A DNA stretch of 64,000 nt, taken from Candidatus Limosilactobacillus merdigallinarum (GTDB taxonomy: Bacteria > Bacillota > Bacilli > Lactobacillales > Lactobacillaceae). Both the position numbers and the translations under genes were made by a program. Shown here one piece after another: positions 25,442 through 36,313 of this stretch. The notes under the pieces are model-generated. The model did not search any database. It was not told where the DNA came from and worked only from the letters and a program-made list of their open reading frames with translations. Position 1 is the first letter of the stretch; each line of letters opens with the position of its first letter. The stretch is taken from positions 1 through 64,000 of the forward strand of contig DXFH01000019.1 in NCBI GenBank assembly GCA_019114515.1, written 5' to 3'.

Positions 25442-26118
25442 TTATCGCATTACTGACTATCAATGACCTTACGGTTGCCTTTGGTGATCAAGAAATCATC
25501 AGTGATTTAAGTTTCGTATTGAACGAGGGCGATTTTCTTATCGTTGTCGGCGAAAATGGGGTGGGTAAGACGACCTTGGTCAACGCCTTGCTCAACCGCA
25601 TTAAGCCGCGTTCTGGCGATATTTCTATGGCTAATCACTTACGAATTGGCTATGTCCCACAATTTCGCAACGTCGATATTGATTACCCCTTATCGGTCCG
25701 CAATTTTGTCAGCTTAAACTTGTTGCATAACTGGCGGCCTTGGTTAAGCCGTAAAGAACGCGCACAGGTGAAACGAGTGCTGAAGCAGGCTGATCTAGAG
25801 AAGATTGCTGATCGACCACTGGGTTTAGCTTCGGGAGGCGAAAAGCAGCGCGCCTACCTGGCACAGGCACTGTTGAGCCGCCCGCAATTACTGATTTTAG
25901 ATGAATCGACCGCCAGTCTGGATAATGAGATGAAGTTTGAATTGTTAGACCTGGTCAGTCGCTTTCAGCAAAATGGGCTGACGGTTATCTTCATTACTCA
26001 TGATATGGATTTGGCGCAACGCTATGGTACTCGTTACTTGATGATGAAAAAGGATGGCTACGAGAGCGGTCCGATTAACGAGTTGGACATTCTCAAAGGA
26101 GGACAATCAAATGTTTAG
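25441..26118 (+). CDS. znuC: Metal ABC transporter ATP-binding protein, probable AUU start
   Basis: About 226 residues. Walker A GENGVGKTT (about residues 38-46), signature LASGGEKQRAY (about 134) and Walker B LLILDESTASLD (about 155) are intact. The family N-terminus LLTINDLTVAFGDQEIISDL is encoded upstream of any ATG, GTG or TTG: an in-frame stop lies at 25435-25437, followed by ATA, ATT, ATC. AAAGGAG (25428-25434) is 6 nt before ATT 25441, so AUU (or AUC 25444) is the likely start. The first conventional codon, TTG 25519, would remove the first beta strands. The start overlaps the znuA stop. Confidence 0.8.
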   Translation: MIALLTINDLTVAFGDQEIISDLSFVLNEGDFLIVVGENGVGKTTLVNALLNRIKPRSGDISMANHLRIGYVPQFRNVDIDYPLSVRNFVSLNLLHNWRPWLSRKERAQVKRVLKQADLEKIADRPLGLASGGEKQRAYLAQALLSRPQLLILDESTASLDNEMKFELLDLVSRFQQNGLTVIFITHDMDLAQRYGTRYLMMKKDGYESGPINELDILKGGQSNV

Positions 26119-26905
26119 TCTTGCCTTTATGCGGCACGCATTCGTTGCCAGTACTTTCATTGCAATTGTTAGTGGGGTCATCGGAGTTTTTGTCGTTGCC
26201 CGCAATATGTCGTTTTTAACCCACACTTTATCTGAAATTGGCTTTGCAGGGGCGTCCTTTGCCGTTTTTATGGGCTGGTCACCGCTAAATGGGATGCTGA
26301 TCTTTACGATTTTGAGTTCAGTTATGGTTGGCCAGCTTAGTAACCAGGGCTCCCGCCGTGAAGCCGTTATTTCCGCAACATCGGCTTTGTTCATTGGCCT
26401 AGGGATTCTCTTTTTATCGCTGTCTAGTCAAATGGCGTCCTCAGCGACCAGCATCCTGTTCGGTAGCGTGGTGGGCATTTCTGCTCATGAAGTGCGGCAA
26501 TTGATTGCTTTATCACTGATTGTGTTATTAGTCACGCTATTAATCTACCGACGGCTTAAATTCTCATCGTTTGATTCGGTCGGTGCCAGTGCGGTAGGTA
26601 TTAATGAAATGACTGTTTCAATCGCCTTTTTACTGCTACTAGCAATGAGCGTCAGTGTAGCCGCTCAAATCGTGGGTTCACTATTAATATTTATCCTCTT
26701 AACGCTACCGGCCGCTAGTGCCAAATATTTCACCCATAGTGTTTCGAGCATGATCCTCCTTTCGATCCTTTTTGCCTTGTTAGGAACCTGGCTGGGACTG
26801 TACTTGGGATATCTGAGCAACTGGCCGGTGTCATTCTTCACGGCAGTTTTAGAGGCGGGTATTTATGTGCTTTCCCTGGTCTACCATCGTCGACAAAATG
26901 AATAG
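26111..26905 (+). CDS. znuB: Metal ABC transporter permease
   Basis: 264 residues with 7-8 hydrophobic helices, ABC-3 family permease. Features include MRHAFVASTFIAIVSGVIG at the N-terminus, HTLSEIGFAGASFA (about 38) and the family SVSVAAQIVGSLLIFILL region (about 180). AAAGGAGGACA lies before ATG 26111, which overlaps the end of the ATPase gene by 8 nt. The frame opens earlier at 26054, inside znuC, without a ribosome binding site. It forms the membrane channel of the ZnuA-ZnuC importer. Confidence 0.88.
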   Translation: MFSLAFMRHAFVASTFIAIVSGVIGVFVVARNMSFLTHTLSEIGFAGASFAVFMGWSPLNGMLIFTILSSVMVGQLSNQGSRREAVISATSALFIGLGILFLSLSSQMASSATSILFGSVVGISAHEVRQLIALSLIVLLVTLLIYRRLKFSSFDSVGASAVGINEMTVSIAFLLLLAMSVSVAAQIVGSLLIFILLTLPAASAKYFTHSVSSMILLSILFALLGTWLGLYLGYLSNWPVSFFTAVLEAGIYVLSLVYHRRQNE

Positions 26906-26920
26906 GATCGCTATTATTTA

Positions 26921-26962
26921 GTGGATGTCTGACTAACTTTGATCAGGCACCGGACGTTTTTT
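26921..26962 (+). terminator. Probable terminator of the znu operon
   Basis: TGTCTGA pairs with TCAGGCA (one G-U), extended imperfectly outward, then six T. Confidence 0.5.
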
Positions 26963-27022
26963 ATTGGGATAGACCCGAAGAACTAGCCGATAATCTAGAA
27001 CAAATTACAGATATAATGACTA

Positions 27023-27072
27023 AAAGACGAACAATTATGCTATTATTTACACGTATACTTTTGTTCGTTGAA
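27023..27072 (+). promoter_or_regulatory. Possible PurBox pair upstream of purR
   Basis: AAAGACGAACAAT (27023-27035) matches the Bacillus PurBox with two mismatches. An inverted partner containing GTTCG is at 27063-27067. The 24-nt gap is longer than the usual 16-17 nt, so this is tentative. TATAAT at 27012-27017 and TATACT at 27054-27059 are candidate -10 boxes. Confidence 0.35.
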
Positions 27073-27111
27073 TGTTATTGCGTGATCAAGGTTTGAAAAA
27101 GGAGAACAAAG

Positions 27112-27954
27112 ATGAAAGTCAGACGTAGCAATCGTTTAGTTGATATGACCCGTTACCTAATGGAACACCCACGGGACTTAGTTTCCCTGAAGTTCTTTGG
27201 CCAGCGTTACGGATCAGCTAAGTCTTCCATTAGCGAAGACTTGAGCATTATCCGCCACACTGTGTCCAGTTGGGGAGTAGGCCGCCTGGAGACATTGCCC
27301 GGTGCAAGCGGTGGTGCCCGCCTGACACCACTTTATTCCCAGGAAAATGCGGAGGCGGTAATTAAGCAGCTAACGGCCGCGGTCAATGATGACAGTCGTT
27401 TACTGCCTGGTGGCTACGTCTACTTGTCTGATTTGCTGGGCCGTCCTGATATATTGCGCGAAGTAGGTCGTTTGATTGCCACCCAGTATGTGGATCAAGA
27501 TGTCGACGTAATCATGACCGTTGAAACGAAAGGAATCCCGATTGCCCAAAGCGTGGCCATGTATTTAAACCGGCCATTTGTAATTGTGCGGAATTCTTCT
27601 CACATTACGGAAGGGTCAACAGTGAGCGTGAACTATGTTTCAGGTTCATCACGTCGGATTAAGAAGATGGAGCTGTCACGGCGGACAATGCGTGAAGGTG
27701 CCAATGTGGTGATTGTCGACGACTTCTTAAAGGGTGGCGGTACTATGAATGGTATGCAGTCACTGATTCATGAATTTGGCGCGCACGTTGTTGGGATGAA
27801 TGTCTTTGCGGAAGGCCAATTCAAAGGCAGCCGTTTGGTTGATAATTGCACTTCATTGATTGAAGTACAGGCTGAAGATGGCCGCAACAAGCACATTTCG
27901 GCACAAGCTGGCAATTACTTGGAGAAAGTATTTGGAGAAAAGAAGGAGAACTAA
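27112..27954 (+). CDS. purR: Pur operon repressor
   Basis: 280 residues. An N-terminal winged helix ([20 protein letters not shown]) is followed by a type I phosphoribosyltransferase-like domain with the PRPP motif [13 protein letters not shown] (about residues 203-215). Bacillus-type PurR binds PurBoxes and is released by PRPP. AAAGGAG lies upstream of ATG 27112. It is followed closely by glmU and prs, so the PRPP sensor and PRPP synthase are transcribed together. Confidence 0.93.
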   Translation: MKVRRSNRLVDMTRYLMEHPRDLVSLKFFGQRYGSAKSSISEDLSIIRHTVSSWGVGRLETLPGASGGARLTPLYSQENAEAVIKQLTAAVNDDSRLLPGGYVYLSDLLGRPDILREVGRLIATQYVDQDVDVIMTVETKGIPIAQSVAMYLNRPFVIVRNSSHITEGSTVSVNYVSGSSRRIKKMELSRRTMREGANVVIVDDFLKGGGTMNGMQSLIHEFGAHVVGMNVFAEGQFKGSRLVDNCTSLIEVQAEDGRNKHISAQAGNYLEKVFGEKKEN

Positions 27955-27955
27955 T

Positions 27956-29320
27956 ATGCAAAAGAGTGCAATCATTTTAGCTGCCGGTAAAGGTACGCGG
28001 ATGAAGTCAAAGCTGTACAAGGTCTTACACCAGGTTTGTGGCAAGACCATGGTGGAACATGTTTTAGGCCAATTGGAAAAGGCGAAGATCGATAACATTG
28101 TGACGGTTGTCGGCTATGGTGCTGAAAGCGTAGAAAACACGATTGGCAAGCGGTCTGCCTTCGCACTACAAAAGCAGCAACTGGGTACTGGTCATGCGGT
28201 GATGCAGACGGAAAAGCTGTTGGGTAATGTTGATGGTGAAACCTTGGTAGTCAGTGGTGATACGCCGTTATTCCGGGCAGAAACCTTTAATAAGCTGTTT
28301 GAATACCACCATCAGCGGCATGCGGCAGTAACGATTTTGACGTCTAATGCCCCAGCCCCGACTGGCTACGGCCGCATCGTCCGTAACGATGTGGGCATTG
28401 TTGAACGGATCGTTGAGGAAAAAGATGCCTCTGCTAAGGAAAAGGAAATCCACGAAATTAACACGGGTGTCTACTGCTTTGACAACCAAAAGCTCTTTGC
28501 TGCCTTAAAGAAAATTAATAATAACAACGCTCAGGGTGAATATTACCTGACCGATGTGATTGGGATTATGAAGCAAGCCGGTGAAATTGTGACGGCATAC
28601 CGGATGCCTGACTTCAATGAATCAATGGGGGTTAACAACCGGGTGGCACTGGCACAAGCTAACCGGATTATGCGTCAGCGGATCAATGAAGAATTGATGA
28701 TGAACGGGGTCACGATGATCGATCCTGCTACTACTTACATTGACGCGGGCGTACAAGTTGGTCGCGACACAGTCATTGAAGGCAATGTCGTAATCAAAGG
28801 CAACACCAAGATCGGCAGTGACTGCTTCATTGGTGCAGGATCCCGGATTATTGATTCCACCATTCACGACGGCGTTAAAGTTATTTCTTCCACTCTGGAA
28901 AGTGCTGAAATGCATGACGGTTCCGATATCGGCCCAAACAGCCACCTGCGTCCGTTAGCTGAAATTGGCAAAAATGTCCACATTGGTAACTTCTGTGAAG
29001 TCAAGAAAGCTTATGTTGGCGAAGGCACGAAGGTTGGTCACCTCACTTACATCGGCGATGCTACCTTAGGAAAGAATATCAACGTTGGCTGTGCAGTGGT
29101 CTTCGTCAACTACGACGGCGCTAAGAAACACCATACCAATGTTGGTGACCATGCCTTTATCGGTAGCAATTCAAACTTAGTAGCACCAGTTAATATTGCG
29201 GCAGATTCCTTTATTGCAGCTGGATCAACGATTACTGACAATACGGAACGGTTTGACATGGCAATTGCCCGTCAACGGCAAACAAATAAACCTGATTATG
29301 CGAAAAAACTCCCCTGGTAG
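27956..29320 (+). CDS. glmU: Bifunctional UDP-GlcNAc pyrophosphorylase / GlcN-1-P acetyltransferase
   Basis: 454 residues. The N-terminal uridylyltransferase has [11 protein letters not shown] (residues 8-18) and QLGTGHAV. The C-terminal left-handed beta-helix has hexapeptide repeats from about residue 255, with GNFCEVKKA and HLTYIGDA as acetyltransferase markers. It makes UDP-GlcNAc for peptidoglycan and teichoic acid. AAGGAG precedes ATG 27956. The frame opens at 27860 inside purR, without a ribosome binding site. It starts 2 nt after the purR stop. Confidence 0.95.
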   Translation: MQKSAIILAAGKGTRMKSKLYKVLHQVCGKTMVEHVLGQLEKAKIDNIVTVVGYGAESVENTIGKRSAFALQKQQLGTGHAVMQTEKLLGNVDGETLVVSGDTPLFRAETFNKLFEYHHQRHAAVTILTSNAPAPTGYGRIVRNDVGIVERIVEEKDASAKEKEIHEINTGVYCFDNQKLFAALKKINNNNAQGEYYLTDVIGIMKQAGEIVTAYRMPDFNESMGVNNRVALAQANRIMRQRINEELMMNGVTMIDPATTYIDAGVQVGRDTVIEGNVVIKGNTKIGSDCFIGAGSRIIDSTIHDGVKVISSTLESAEMHDGSDIGPNSHLRPLAEIGKNVHIGNFCEVKKAYVGEGTKVGHLTYIGDATLGKNINVGCAVVFVNYDGAKKHHTNVGDHAFIGSNSNLVAPVNIAADSFIAAGSTITDNTERFDMAIARQRQTNKPDYAKKLPW

Positions 29321-29389
29321 TCATTGCAATTTACGGCATATACCAATATGATGGTTATGATTACGAGCAACGAGGGGAATGGAGGACAC

Positions 29390-30376
29390 ATGAAACAAAA
29401 ATACTTTGACCCGAAACTCAAACTGTTTTCACTGAGTTCCAACCGGCCATTAGCGCAGAAGATTGCAGATGAAGTCGGTGTACCACTAGGAAAGCTGGCT
29501 GTTGATCGTTTTAGCGATGGTGAAATCCAAATCAACATCGAGGAAAGCATTCGTGGCGACAATGTCTACATCATTCAATCCACGTCTGCACCAGTTAACG
29601 ATAATCTGATGGAACTTCTGATCTTGGTTGATGCATTGCGGCGAGCCTCTGCCAACACCATCAATGTTGTTATGCCTTACTATGGCTATGCACGGCAGGA
29701 CCGGAAAGCACGTTCACGGGAACCAATCACGGCAAAACTGGTAGCTAACATGCTGCAAAATGCCGGTGTTGACCGTGTTGTCGCATTGGACCTTCACGCT
29801 GCCCAAATCCAAGGTTTCTTTGATATTCCGGTGGACCACTTAATGGGAGCTCCATTATTAGCCAACTACTTTATCAAAGAAGGCGTGGCTAAGGATGCCG
29901 TTGTTATTTCACCAGACCATGGTGGCGTGACTCGGGCACGGGCATTGGCTGAATTCTTGAAGGCCCCAATTGCCATTATTGATAAGCGTCGTCCACGGGC
30001 CAATGTTGCTAAGATTATGCACATCATCGGTAACGTTAAGGGCAAGAAATGTATTATGATTGATGATATGATCGACACGGCCGGCACGATTACCTTAGGG
30101 GCCAAAGCATTGATGGATGCTGGTGCGACGGAAGTGTACGCATCATGTTCACATGCCGTACTGTCTGGACCTGCTATCCAACGATTGGAAGACTCACCGC
30201 TTAAGCAGGTCGTTGTTACTGACTCAATCATGCTGCCAAAGGAAAAGCAGATTGATAAAATCGTGCAAGTATCCGTTGCCCCATTGCTTGGTGATGCAAT
30301 TAAGCGGATCAACGAAGACCGGCCAGTCAGCCCACTGTTTAATAAACTATTTAAGCAAACTGGCGAAGAAGAATAA
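29390..30376 (+). CDS. prs: Ribose-phosphate pyrophosphokinase
   Basis: 328 residues. It makes PRPP from ribose 5-phosphate and ATP. Motifs are [13 protein letters not shown], the flexible catalytic loop [13 protein letters not shown] (about residue 105), the metal site VVISPDHGG and the PRPP loop [12 protein letters not shown] (about 223). GGAGG lies before ATG 29390; the earlier in-frame start at 29324 has no ribosome binding site. Clustering with purR and glmU is typical of Firmicutes. Confidence 0.95.
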   Translation: MKQKYFDPKLKLFSLSSNRPLAQKIADEVGVPLGKLAVDRFSDGEIQINIEESIRGDNVYIIQSTSAPVNDNLMELLILVDALRRASANTINVVMPYYGYARQDRKARSREPITAKLVANMLQNAGVDRVVALDLHAAQIQGFFDIPVDHLMGAPLLANYFIKEGVAKDAVVISPDHGGVTRARALAEFLKAPIAIIDKRRPRANVAKIMHIIGNVKGKKCIMIDDMIDTAGTITLGAKALMDAGATEVYASCSHAVLSGPAIQRLEDSPLKQVVVTDSIMLPKEKQIDKIVQVSVAPLLGDAIKRINEDRPVSPLFNKLFKQTGEEE

Positions 30377-30385
30377 GATGTTAGA

Positions 30386-30420
30386 AGAGGAGCTGGCTTT
30401 AACTGCCAGTGCCTCTTTTT
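30386..30420 (+). terminator. Intrinsic terminator after prs
   Basis: AGAGG-AG-CTGGC stem with GCCAG-TG-CCTCT (small internal loop), then TTT. Confidence 0.8.
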
Positions 30421-30511
30421 GTTTACATTAATCGGATGGCTGATCATTGAAATGAATTGTTGATTGGTTTGATGTTATAATGTGAACATAGTTGCAAAGG
30501 AGGATATTTCG

Positions 30512-31210
30512 ATGAAGAAAGGCTTTTGGTCTAAAGCGACCGTTTCTGCAGCAGCTTTAGCGATGATTTTTGGTCTAGCTGGTTGTGGACAAAAGAGCAG
30601 TTCCAATCATTCTTCCAGTAGTCAGCGCACCACTCAAAGTGCTTCAGCCAAGGCTTACACTCGTGCAAATGAACTGATTGCTGATGGTAAGTATGGTCAG
30701 GCACTTGACCGCCTGGATGAAGTCGACGAACCAAATAAGAATGTTGAAAACTTAAGTACTGACCTGGAGAACTACATTAGCGCCCAGCGTCAATACCGTC
30801 AGCATCATTACCAGCAGGCATCGACCAAGCTGTCGACAATGCATTCGCACAGCAAGCCGATGCGCAAGGCATTTAAGGCACTGCGGGTAAAGCTGACTAA
30901 AGCAATGGAAATCAGTAATAGCAGTAACTCTAGCTCCAGTACTACTAGTCAATCCAATGGTCAAACTAATAACCAGAATCAAACGGCAGCCAACGCTAAG
31001 GCAGCTAGCCAAACCAGCGAAAGCGTCATTGGCGATTTTGCAAACAAGGCTGGTTATAACAAAGAAGGCTATGGTATCATGCCAATTTCTCGAAACGGTA
31101 ATGTCTACCGCTTCGAAGTACGGCAGAGTAACCCTGATAACACGGTTGCTAACTTAATTGGGATATTTGATTATAATTCCAGTACTGGTACCTACACCAA
31201 AGTTGGCTAA
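30512..31210 (+). CDS. Lipoprotein of unknown function, low-complexity linker
   Basis: 232 residues. Signal peptide with lipobox LAGC (Cys about residue 25) predicts attachment to the outer face of the membrane. A Ser-rich stretch follows, then a helical Tyr/Gln/His-rich domain (YTRANELIADGKYGQALDRL, TPR-like spacing), a Ser/Asn/Gln linker (about 140-175) and a compact C-terminal domain of about 55 residues (VIGDFANKAGYNKEGYGIMP). The C-terminal part resembles small domains seen on other lactobacillus lipoproteins. AAAGGAGGA precedes ATG 30512, and TATAAT at 30476-30481 is a good -10. I do not recognise a function. Confidence 0.75.
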   Translation: MKKGFWSKATVSAAALAMIFGLAGCGQKSSSNHSSSSQRTTQSASAKAYTRANELIADGKYGQALDRLDEVDEPNKNVENLSTDLENYISAQRQYRQHHYQQASTKLSTMHSHSKPMRKAFKALRVKLTKAMEISNSSNSSSSTTSQSNGQTNNQNQTAANAKAASQTSESVIGDFANKAGYNKEGYGIMPISRNGNVYRFEVRQSNPDNTVANLIGIFDYNSSTGTYTKVG

Positions 31211-31232
31211 TTGATAAGTTTGTATGTAAATG

Positions 31233-31272
31233 AAAAATCTCCCCGTCATTATTGATGACAGGGAGATTTTTT
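31233..31272 (+). terminator. Bidirectional terminator between the lipoprotein and HD genes
   Basis: AAAAATCTCCC-GTCAT stem with ATGAC-GGGAGATTTTTT, between convergent genes. Confidence 0.88.
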
Positions 31273-31356
31273 GTATCAGTTACCAACCAGCTTTGCCTAT
31301 ATCAAATGTGTTAATGGGTACTCAGATAAATGTGGTTAGGTAACGAGTATCGTTAA

Positions 31357-32712
31357 TTATTTTGGCGCAATCACGTGGCCATTTTGTAAGTATGATTGAA
31401 ATTCGTCGTATACGGGTTGGAAAATCTCAATATCGTTATCTTGCCGCAGCATTTCTTTCGGGAAGAAGAAACGCTGGTCACCAGCTTCTTTACCTGCAAC
31501 GGCGGCTACTAACGTGCTGACAGCCGATAGCTCTACTAATTCGCCATCGGGCTGGATTAATTCAATCTGGGTCTGTGGCTTAGAGTCTTGCGGGTTGTAG
31601 GTATCATAGGGCAGCTTATAGCTGGAGTTGGTTGCTGTGTAGTAACGATCATCAAAACCAGCAGTGGAAATCAATTCACGCAGCTTATCTAAGTATTGCG
31701 CGGTTTGGTTATCATACTGCACTGATTTTAATGGGCGGCGGTTCAAAAAGCGGCTGCTTAAGTCGGCTAGGATATCATCGCTGTCATGCTGCCAGTGCTG
31801 GAAGTAGGTGGTCAAGACGCCATCATCCAGAGATAAATAGTCCTGCAGGGTAAAGTGATTATTGAAGAATGGCATCAGCATTTTAGGCGTGAACTGTGGA
31901 CGGTATTCATTGGGATGTTGGTAGAGATATTTTGCCCGCATTAATAAGTGATCCAAAATGACTTCCATGGCCCGTGAAACGGGGTGGAAGTAAATTTGTA
32001 GGTACATTTGCAGCCGGCTGATGATGTAGTCTTCAACAGCATGCATACCCGAAATTTCAAAGGCAATCCCGTCTTTGACTGGTCGCATGACCCGCAGTAC
32101 CCGGTCCAAGTCGTATTTACCATAATTGGTGCCGGTGTAATAGGCATCACGCTGTAGGTAGTCCATTCGGTCCGCATCGACCTGGCTGGAAATCATCTGG
32201 ACAACTTGCTGGTTATGATAAGTGTGATCAATTACGCTAGCTACCTGGTGTGGAAAGTCTGGGCTTACCCTACTCAGAATACGGTTAATGTTAGTCTCAG
32301 GGCTGGTAATGATTTTGCGGGTAATTGCTTCGTGGTCTGTATGGAAAATATGTTCAAAGGTGTGAGAATACGGACCGTGACCTAAGTCATGCAGAAGGGC
32401 TGCACAAAGAGCTACTGAACGTTCACGATCATCCCATAAACCATCGTCAGGATTTTGGCTAGGGTAGTTGCGTTGAAAATGATTGCAGATTCGACGGGCA
32501 ATTTCGTAAACGCCAAGGCAGTGGCCGAAGCGGGAATGTTCAGCACCGTGAAAAATCAACGATGAGGTACCTAATTGTTTAACTCGCCGTAAGCGTTGAA
32601 ATTCCGGTGTATTAATTAGGTCCAGGATAATTTGGTTATCGACGATGATTTGCCCATGGATCGGGTCACGAAATACCTTTTCTCGTGGCAAACATTCGGC
32701 ATCAAAATTCAT
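31357..32712 (-). CDS. HD-domain phosphohydrolase, YwfO/SAMHD1-like
   Basis: 451 residues. The HD site is spread over EHSRFGHCLGVYEIA (about residues 57-71) and LLHDLGHGPYSHTFEH (about 105-120), with a later SQVDADRMDYLQRD (about 185). This matches the dGTPase-like YwfO family, whose members hydrolyse dNTPs or related nucleotides. The start MNFDAECLPREKVFRDPIHG is typical of the family. AGGAAG lies before the ATG at 32712. It stands alone and converges with the lipoprotein gene. Confidence 0.87.
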   Translation of the reverse strand: MNFDAECLPREKVFRDPIHGQIIVDNQIILDLINTPEFQRLRRVKQLGTSSLIFHGAEHSRFGHCLGVYEIARRICNHFQRNYPSQNPDDGLWDDRERSVALCAALLHDLGHGPYSHTFEHIFHTDHEAITRKIITSPETNINRILSRVSPDFPHQVASVIDHTYHNQQVVQMISSQVDADRMDYLQRDAYYTGTNYGKYDLDRVLRVMRPVKDGIAFEISGMHAVEDYIISRLQMYLQIYFHPVSRAMEVILDHLLMRAKYLYQHPNEYRPQFTPKMLMPFFNNHFTLQDYLSLDDGVLTTYFQHWQHDSDDILADLSSRFLNRRPLKSVQYDNQTAQYLDKLRELISTAGFDDRYYTATNSSYKLPYDTYNPQDSKPQTQIELIQPDGELVELSAVSTLVAAVAGKEAGDQRFFFPKEMLRQDNDIEIFQPVYDEFQSYLQNGHVIAPK

Positions 32713-32813
32713 TTTGTACTTCCTAACTGGTTAAAACCACTTTTTATTTCTTGTTTAGAATTAAATTAATAGTTTGATTTGTCCGCAATAATTGCAGGTT
32801 GCCAAACTTGCTT

Positions 32814-33110
32814 AACTCGTTGCGGTCTGGATCGTAGGGGCCATCATTTGAAGCCTGGTTTTGCCAGTCTTCAAACTGAGGTTTCGACTAAGCGATAACT
32901 CGCTAAGTCGAATTTCCCTACTGAGACCGCCGAGTTTACACAAGTTTTATAGGCATCAGTTTGCGCACTGAGGCTCAGTGGTGAAATTATCGTTAGTGAT
33001 GTTTTAACAGCACTTACGATAAGACCAAGCTTTGAGACAATTGGGTGATTGGCTCAAAGTTGTGTCCACCACGGTCCATCCCCAGAGCAGCACAAGATAG
33101 ATGTTATTTT
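32814..33110 (+). repeat. Structured intergenic repeat, copy 1 (full length)
   Basis: 297 bp of non-coding DNA with strong potential RNA structure. AACTCG and GCGGTCT (32814-32828) pair with AGACCGC and CGAGTT (32924-32936), enclosing hairpin A (32847-32875, TTTGAAG / CTTCAAA with CTGG / CCAG) and hairpin B (32883-32912). A 3' module at 33030-33110 has hairpin C, CTTTGAG / CTCAAAG. It is shared with 49797-49961 and, for the 3' module only, with 38099-38158. It occupies most of the 500-nt gap between the divergently transcribed HD and DUF1934 genes. No coding frame with a ribosome binding site is seen. Confidence 0.7.
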
Positions 33111-33212
33111 GATAATAATTTTAAGTCTATTATACATAGATTCAAGCGAGATCGTTGGGCTTTCCCGTCGACCAGTTTATAATAAGGTAGGCAAAAAGAG
33201 GAGGTGGCGGCT

Positions 33213-33638
33213 ATTAATCAAGCAATACCTGTAAAAGTGCATTTGACAACCAGCATGGAAATTGATGGTAACCGAGATCATTTTGAATTCGCTGAAAGTG
33301 GCGAATTAGTCCACCTAACTAATAACCATCATTTCCTGCGTTATACTGAGCATCAACAGGGCCAGGCAACACCAGTGCAGATAGCGATCCATGGCGACCA
33401 GGTACGGTTGACGCGTAAAGGCCCACGACAGACAAAACTGCTGTTTGTGGCAAATGGCGAGACGATTAGCAAGTATCAGACTGAATATGGGATGATTCCT
33501 CTCCACGTTGTCTGTGACCAGTTGATCCAGGAAATTGATCAAGTAGAGAATCGTGGTCAGCTGGAAATCCATTATCGGTTAAAAAATAACGGTCAAGTAT
33601 TAGGAACTTACCGGATTAAATTGCAATTTGAGTCTTGA
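33213..33638 (+). CDS. DUF1934 family protein (YwiB-like), probable AUU start
   Basis: About 141 residues, a small beta-barrel protein of the calycin-like DUF1934 family. Recognisable strands include [15 protein letters not shown] at the N-terminus and [20 protein letters not shown] at the C-terminus. AGGAGG at 33199-33204 overlaps the GTG at 33204, which is therefore unusable. ATT 33213 lies 8 nt after the ribosome binding site and is in frame, while the next conventional codon (GTG 33237) would cut into the first strand. It precedes rpoE by 46 nt, as in many lactobacilli. Function is unknown. Confidence 0.8.
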   Translation: MNQAIPVKVHLTTSMEIDGNRDHFEFAESGELVHLTNNHHFLRYTEHQQGQATPVQIAIHGDQVRLTRKGPRQTKLLFVANGETISKYQTEYGMIPLHVVCDQLIQEIDQVENRGQLEIHYRLKNNGQVLGTYRIKLQFES

Positions 33639-33684
33639 TATTGTAGTATGTAGGATAGACTTTTTTGAAGGGATGTGCACCAGT

Positions 33685-34245
33685 TTGGAATTAAAAGTTT
33701 TCGATGGTCAAGATAAGTCCGAGCTTTCAATGATTGAAGTTGCGCACGCGATCTTAGCCTACCATGGTGAAGCAATGGCATTTGCTGACTTAACAAATGA
33801 GGTTCAGCAGTATCTTGGCAAGAGCGATGAGGAGATTCGGCAGCGTTTATCACAGTTCTACACGGATCTAAACATCGACGGCAGCTTTATTTCCTTGGGT
33901 GACAACACCTGGGGCCTGCGTGCATGGTACCCATACGACTCAATTGATGAAGCCACGGTTGGTGAATCCGAAGAAGATGACGATGAAGAACCAGAGAAGC
34001 GTCGTCGTAAGGTTAATGCCTTCTTATCTGGTAGCGATTCTGATGATGACGTCATTGACTACGATAATGATGATCCGGAAGATGACGACTTAGACGATAC
34101 TGATGATAACGATACTGACGATTACGATGATGACTACGATGACGATAACCCAGTCGATGAAGACGATGATGATTCAGGCATCGAAGATCAATTGTCTGAA
34201 TTAAATAACGATGACGATGATTATGGTGACGATGACGAAGAATAA
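33685..34245 (+). CDS. rpoE: RNA polymerase delta subunit
   Basis: 186 residues. The N-terminal HARE/winged domain contains [15 protein letters not shown] and [12 protein letters not shown] (about residue 55). The tail of about 90 residues is almost entirely Asp/Glu, which is diagnostic of Firmicutes delta, a polymerase-bound acidic factor that promotes recycling and transcription specificity. TTG 33685 (MELKVFDGQ) is preferred: AAGGGAT lies 10 nt upstream, while ATG 33673 overlaps that site. It precedes pyrG, the usual order. Confidence 0.93.
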   Translation: MELKVFDGQDKSELSMIEVAHAILAYHGEAMAFADLTNEVQQYLGKSDEEIRQRLSQFYTDLNIDGSFISLGDNTWGLRAWYPYDSIDEATVGESEEDDDEEPEKRRRKVNAFLSGSDSDDDVIDYDNDDPEDDDLDDTDDNDTDDYDDDYDDDNPVDEDDDDSGIEDQLSELNNDDDDYGDDDEE

Positions 34246-34255
34246 TATTTAGTCC

Positions 34256-34364
34256 TTGACTATCGCCGATTGGCTTTGTATTATTTTTGTTGGGCTCCCA
34301 AGATTTGCTTGGGAATAATCTCGATATAAAAGCTCCCTATTTCCGTGGAAATGGGGAGCTTTTT
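34256..34364 (+). promoter_or_regulatory. pyrG promoter and CTP-sensing attenuator
   Basis: TTGACT, 17-nt spacer, TATTAT (34279-34284), then a predicted start at G34292 giving transcript GGGCTCCC. A terminator follows: AAAAGCTCCC-TATTTCC / GGAAAT-GGGGAGCTTTTT (34328-34364). In Bacillus subtilis pyrG, low CTP causes repeated G addition at a GGGC start, and the poly-G tract pairs with the C/U-rich 5' arm of the terminator. The same two elements are here: GGGC start and GCTCCCTATTTCC arm. Confidence 0.8.
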
Positions 34365-34380
34365 ACTTGTTGCTGAGTAG

Positions 34381-36021
<1,641 letters not shown>

Positions 36022-36032
36022 TTATTGATGAA

Positions 36033-36071
36033 GCAACCACCAGCGTTTTTCACTAATGTTGGTGGTTGTTT
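36033..36071 (+). terminator. Intrinsic terminator after pyrG
   Basis: CAACCACCAGC stem with GTTGGTGGTTG, T-rich tail. Confidence 0.82.
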
Positions 36072-36210
36072 GTTATTTTTCTTACGTTGTAAACAGTAAT
36101 ATGACCACCCTAAAACTTAAGAAAGTAAATCGCTTAACCGACTGTCAGACATGAATGACAATTTTAATTGATAGTTACGGTGCTTAATTCTTAATAATTC
36201 CTTCAAACGC

Positions 36211-36239
36211 TTGTAATTTTGCTAAGCTTTCTTTATGAT
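36211..36239 (+). promoter_or_regulatory. Promoter of murA
   Basis: TTGTAA, 17-nt spacer, TATGAT, 75 nt upstream of the start codon. The rest of the 290-nt gap after pyrG shows nothing further beyond the terminator. Confidence 0.55.
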
Positions 36240-36313
36240 ATCTACTGACTGTATATTTATCACTTTGATAACGAATACCGTGAAATCAGCGATTGAAACG
36301 AGGAAAGACAATC

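Noticed and set aside
29866-30447. 193-codon minus-strand open frame over prs
   Set aside because: Overlaps the intact prs gene and its terminator; no ribosome binding site and no recognisable protein features.
31280-31344. Inverted repeat GTTACCAACCA / TGGTTAGGTAAC downstream of the HD gene
   Set aside because: The arms are 42 nt apart with a bulge and no T-run; it may be chance, and a good bidirectional terminator already lies beside it.
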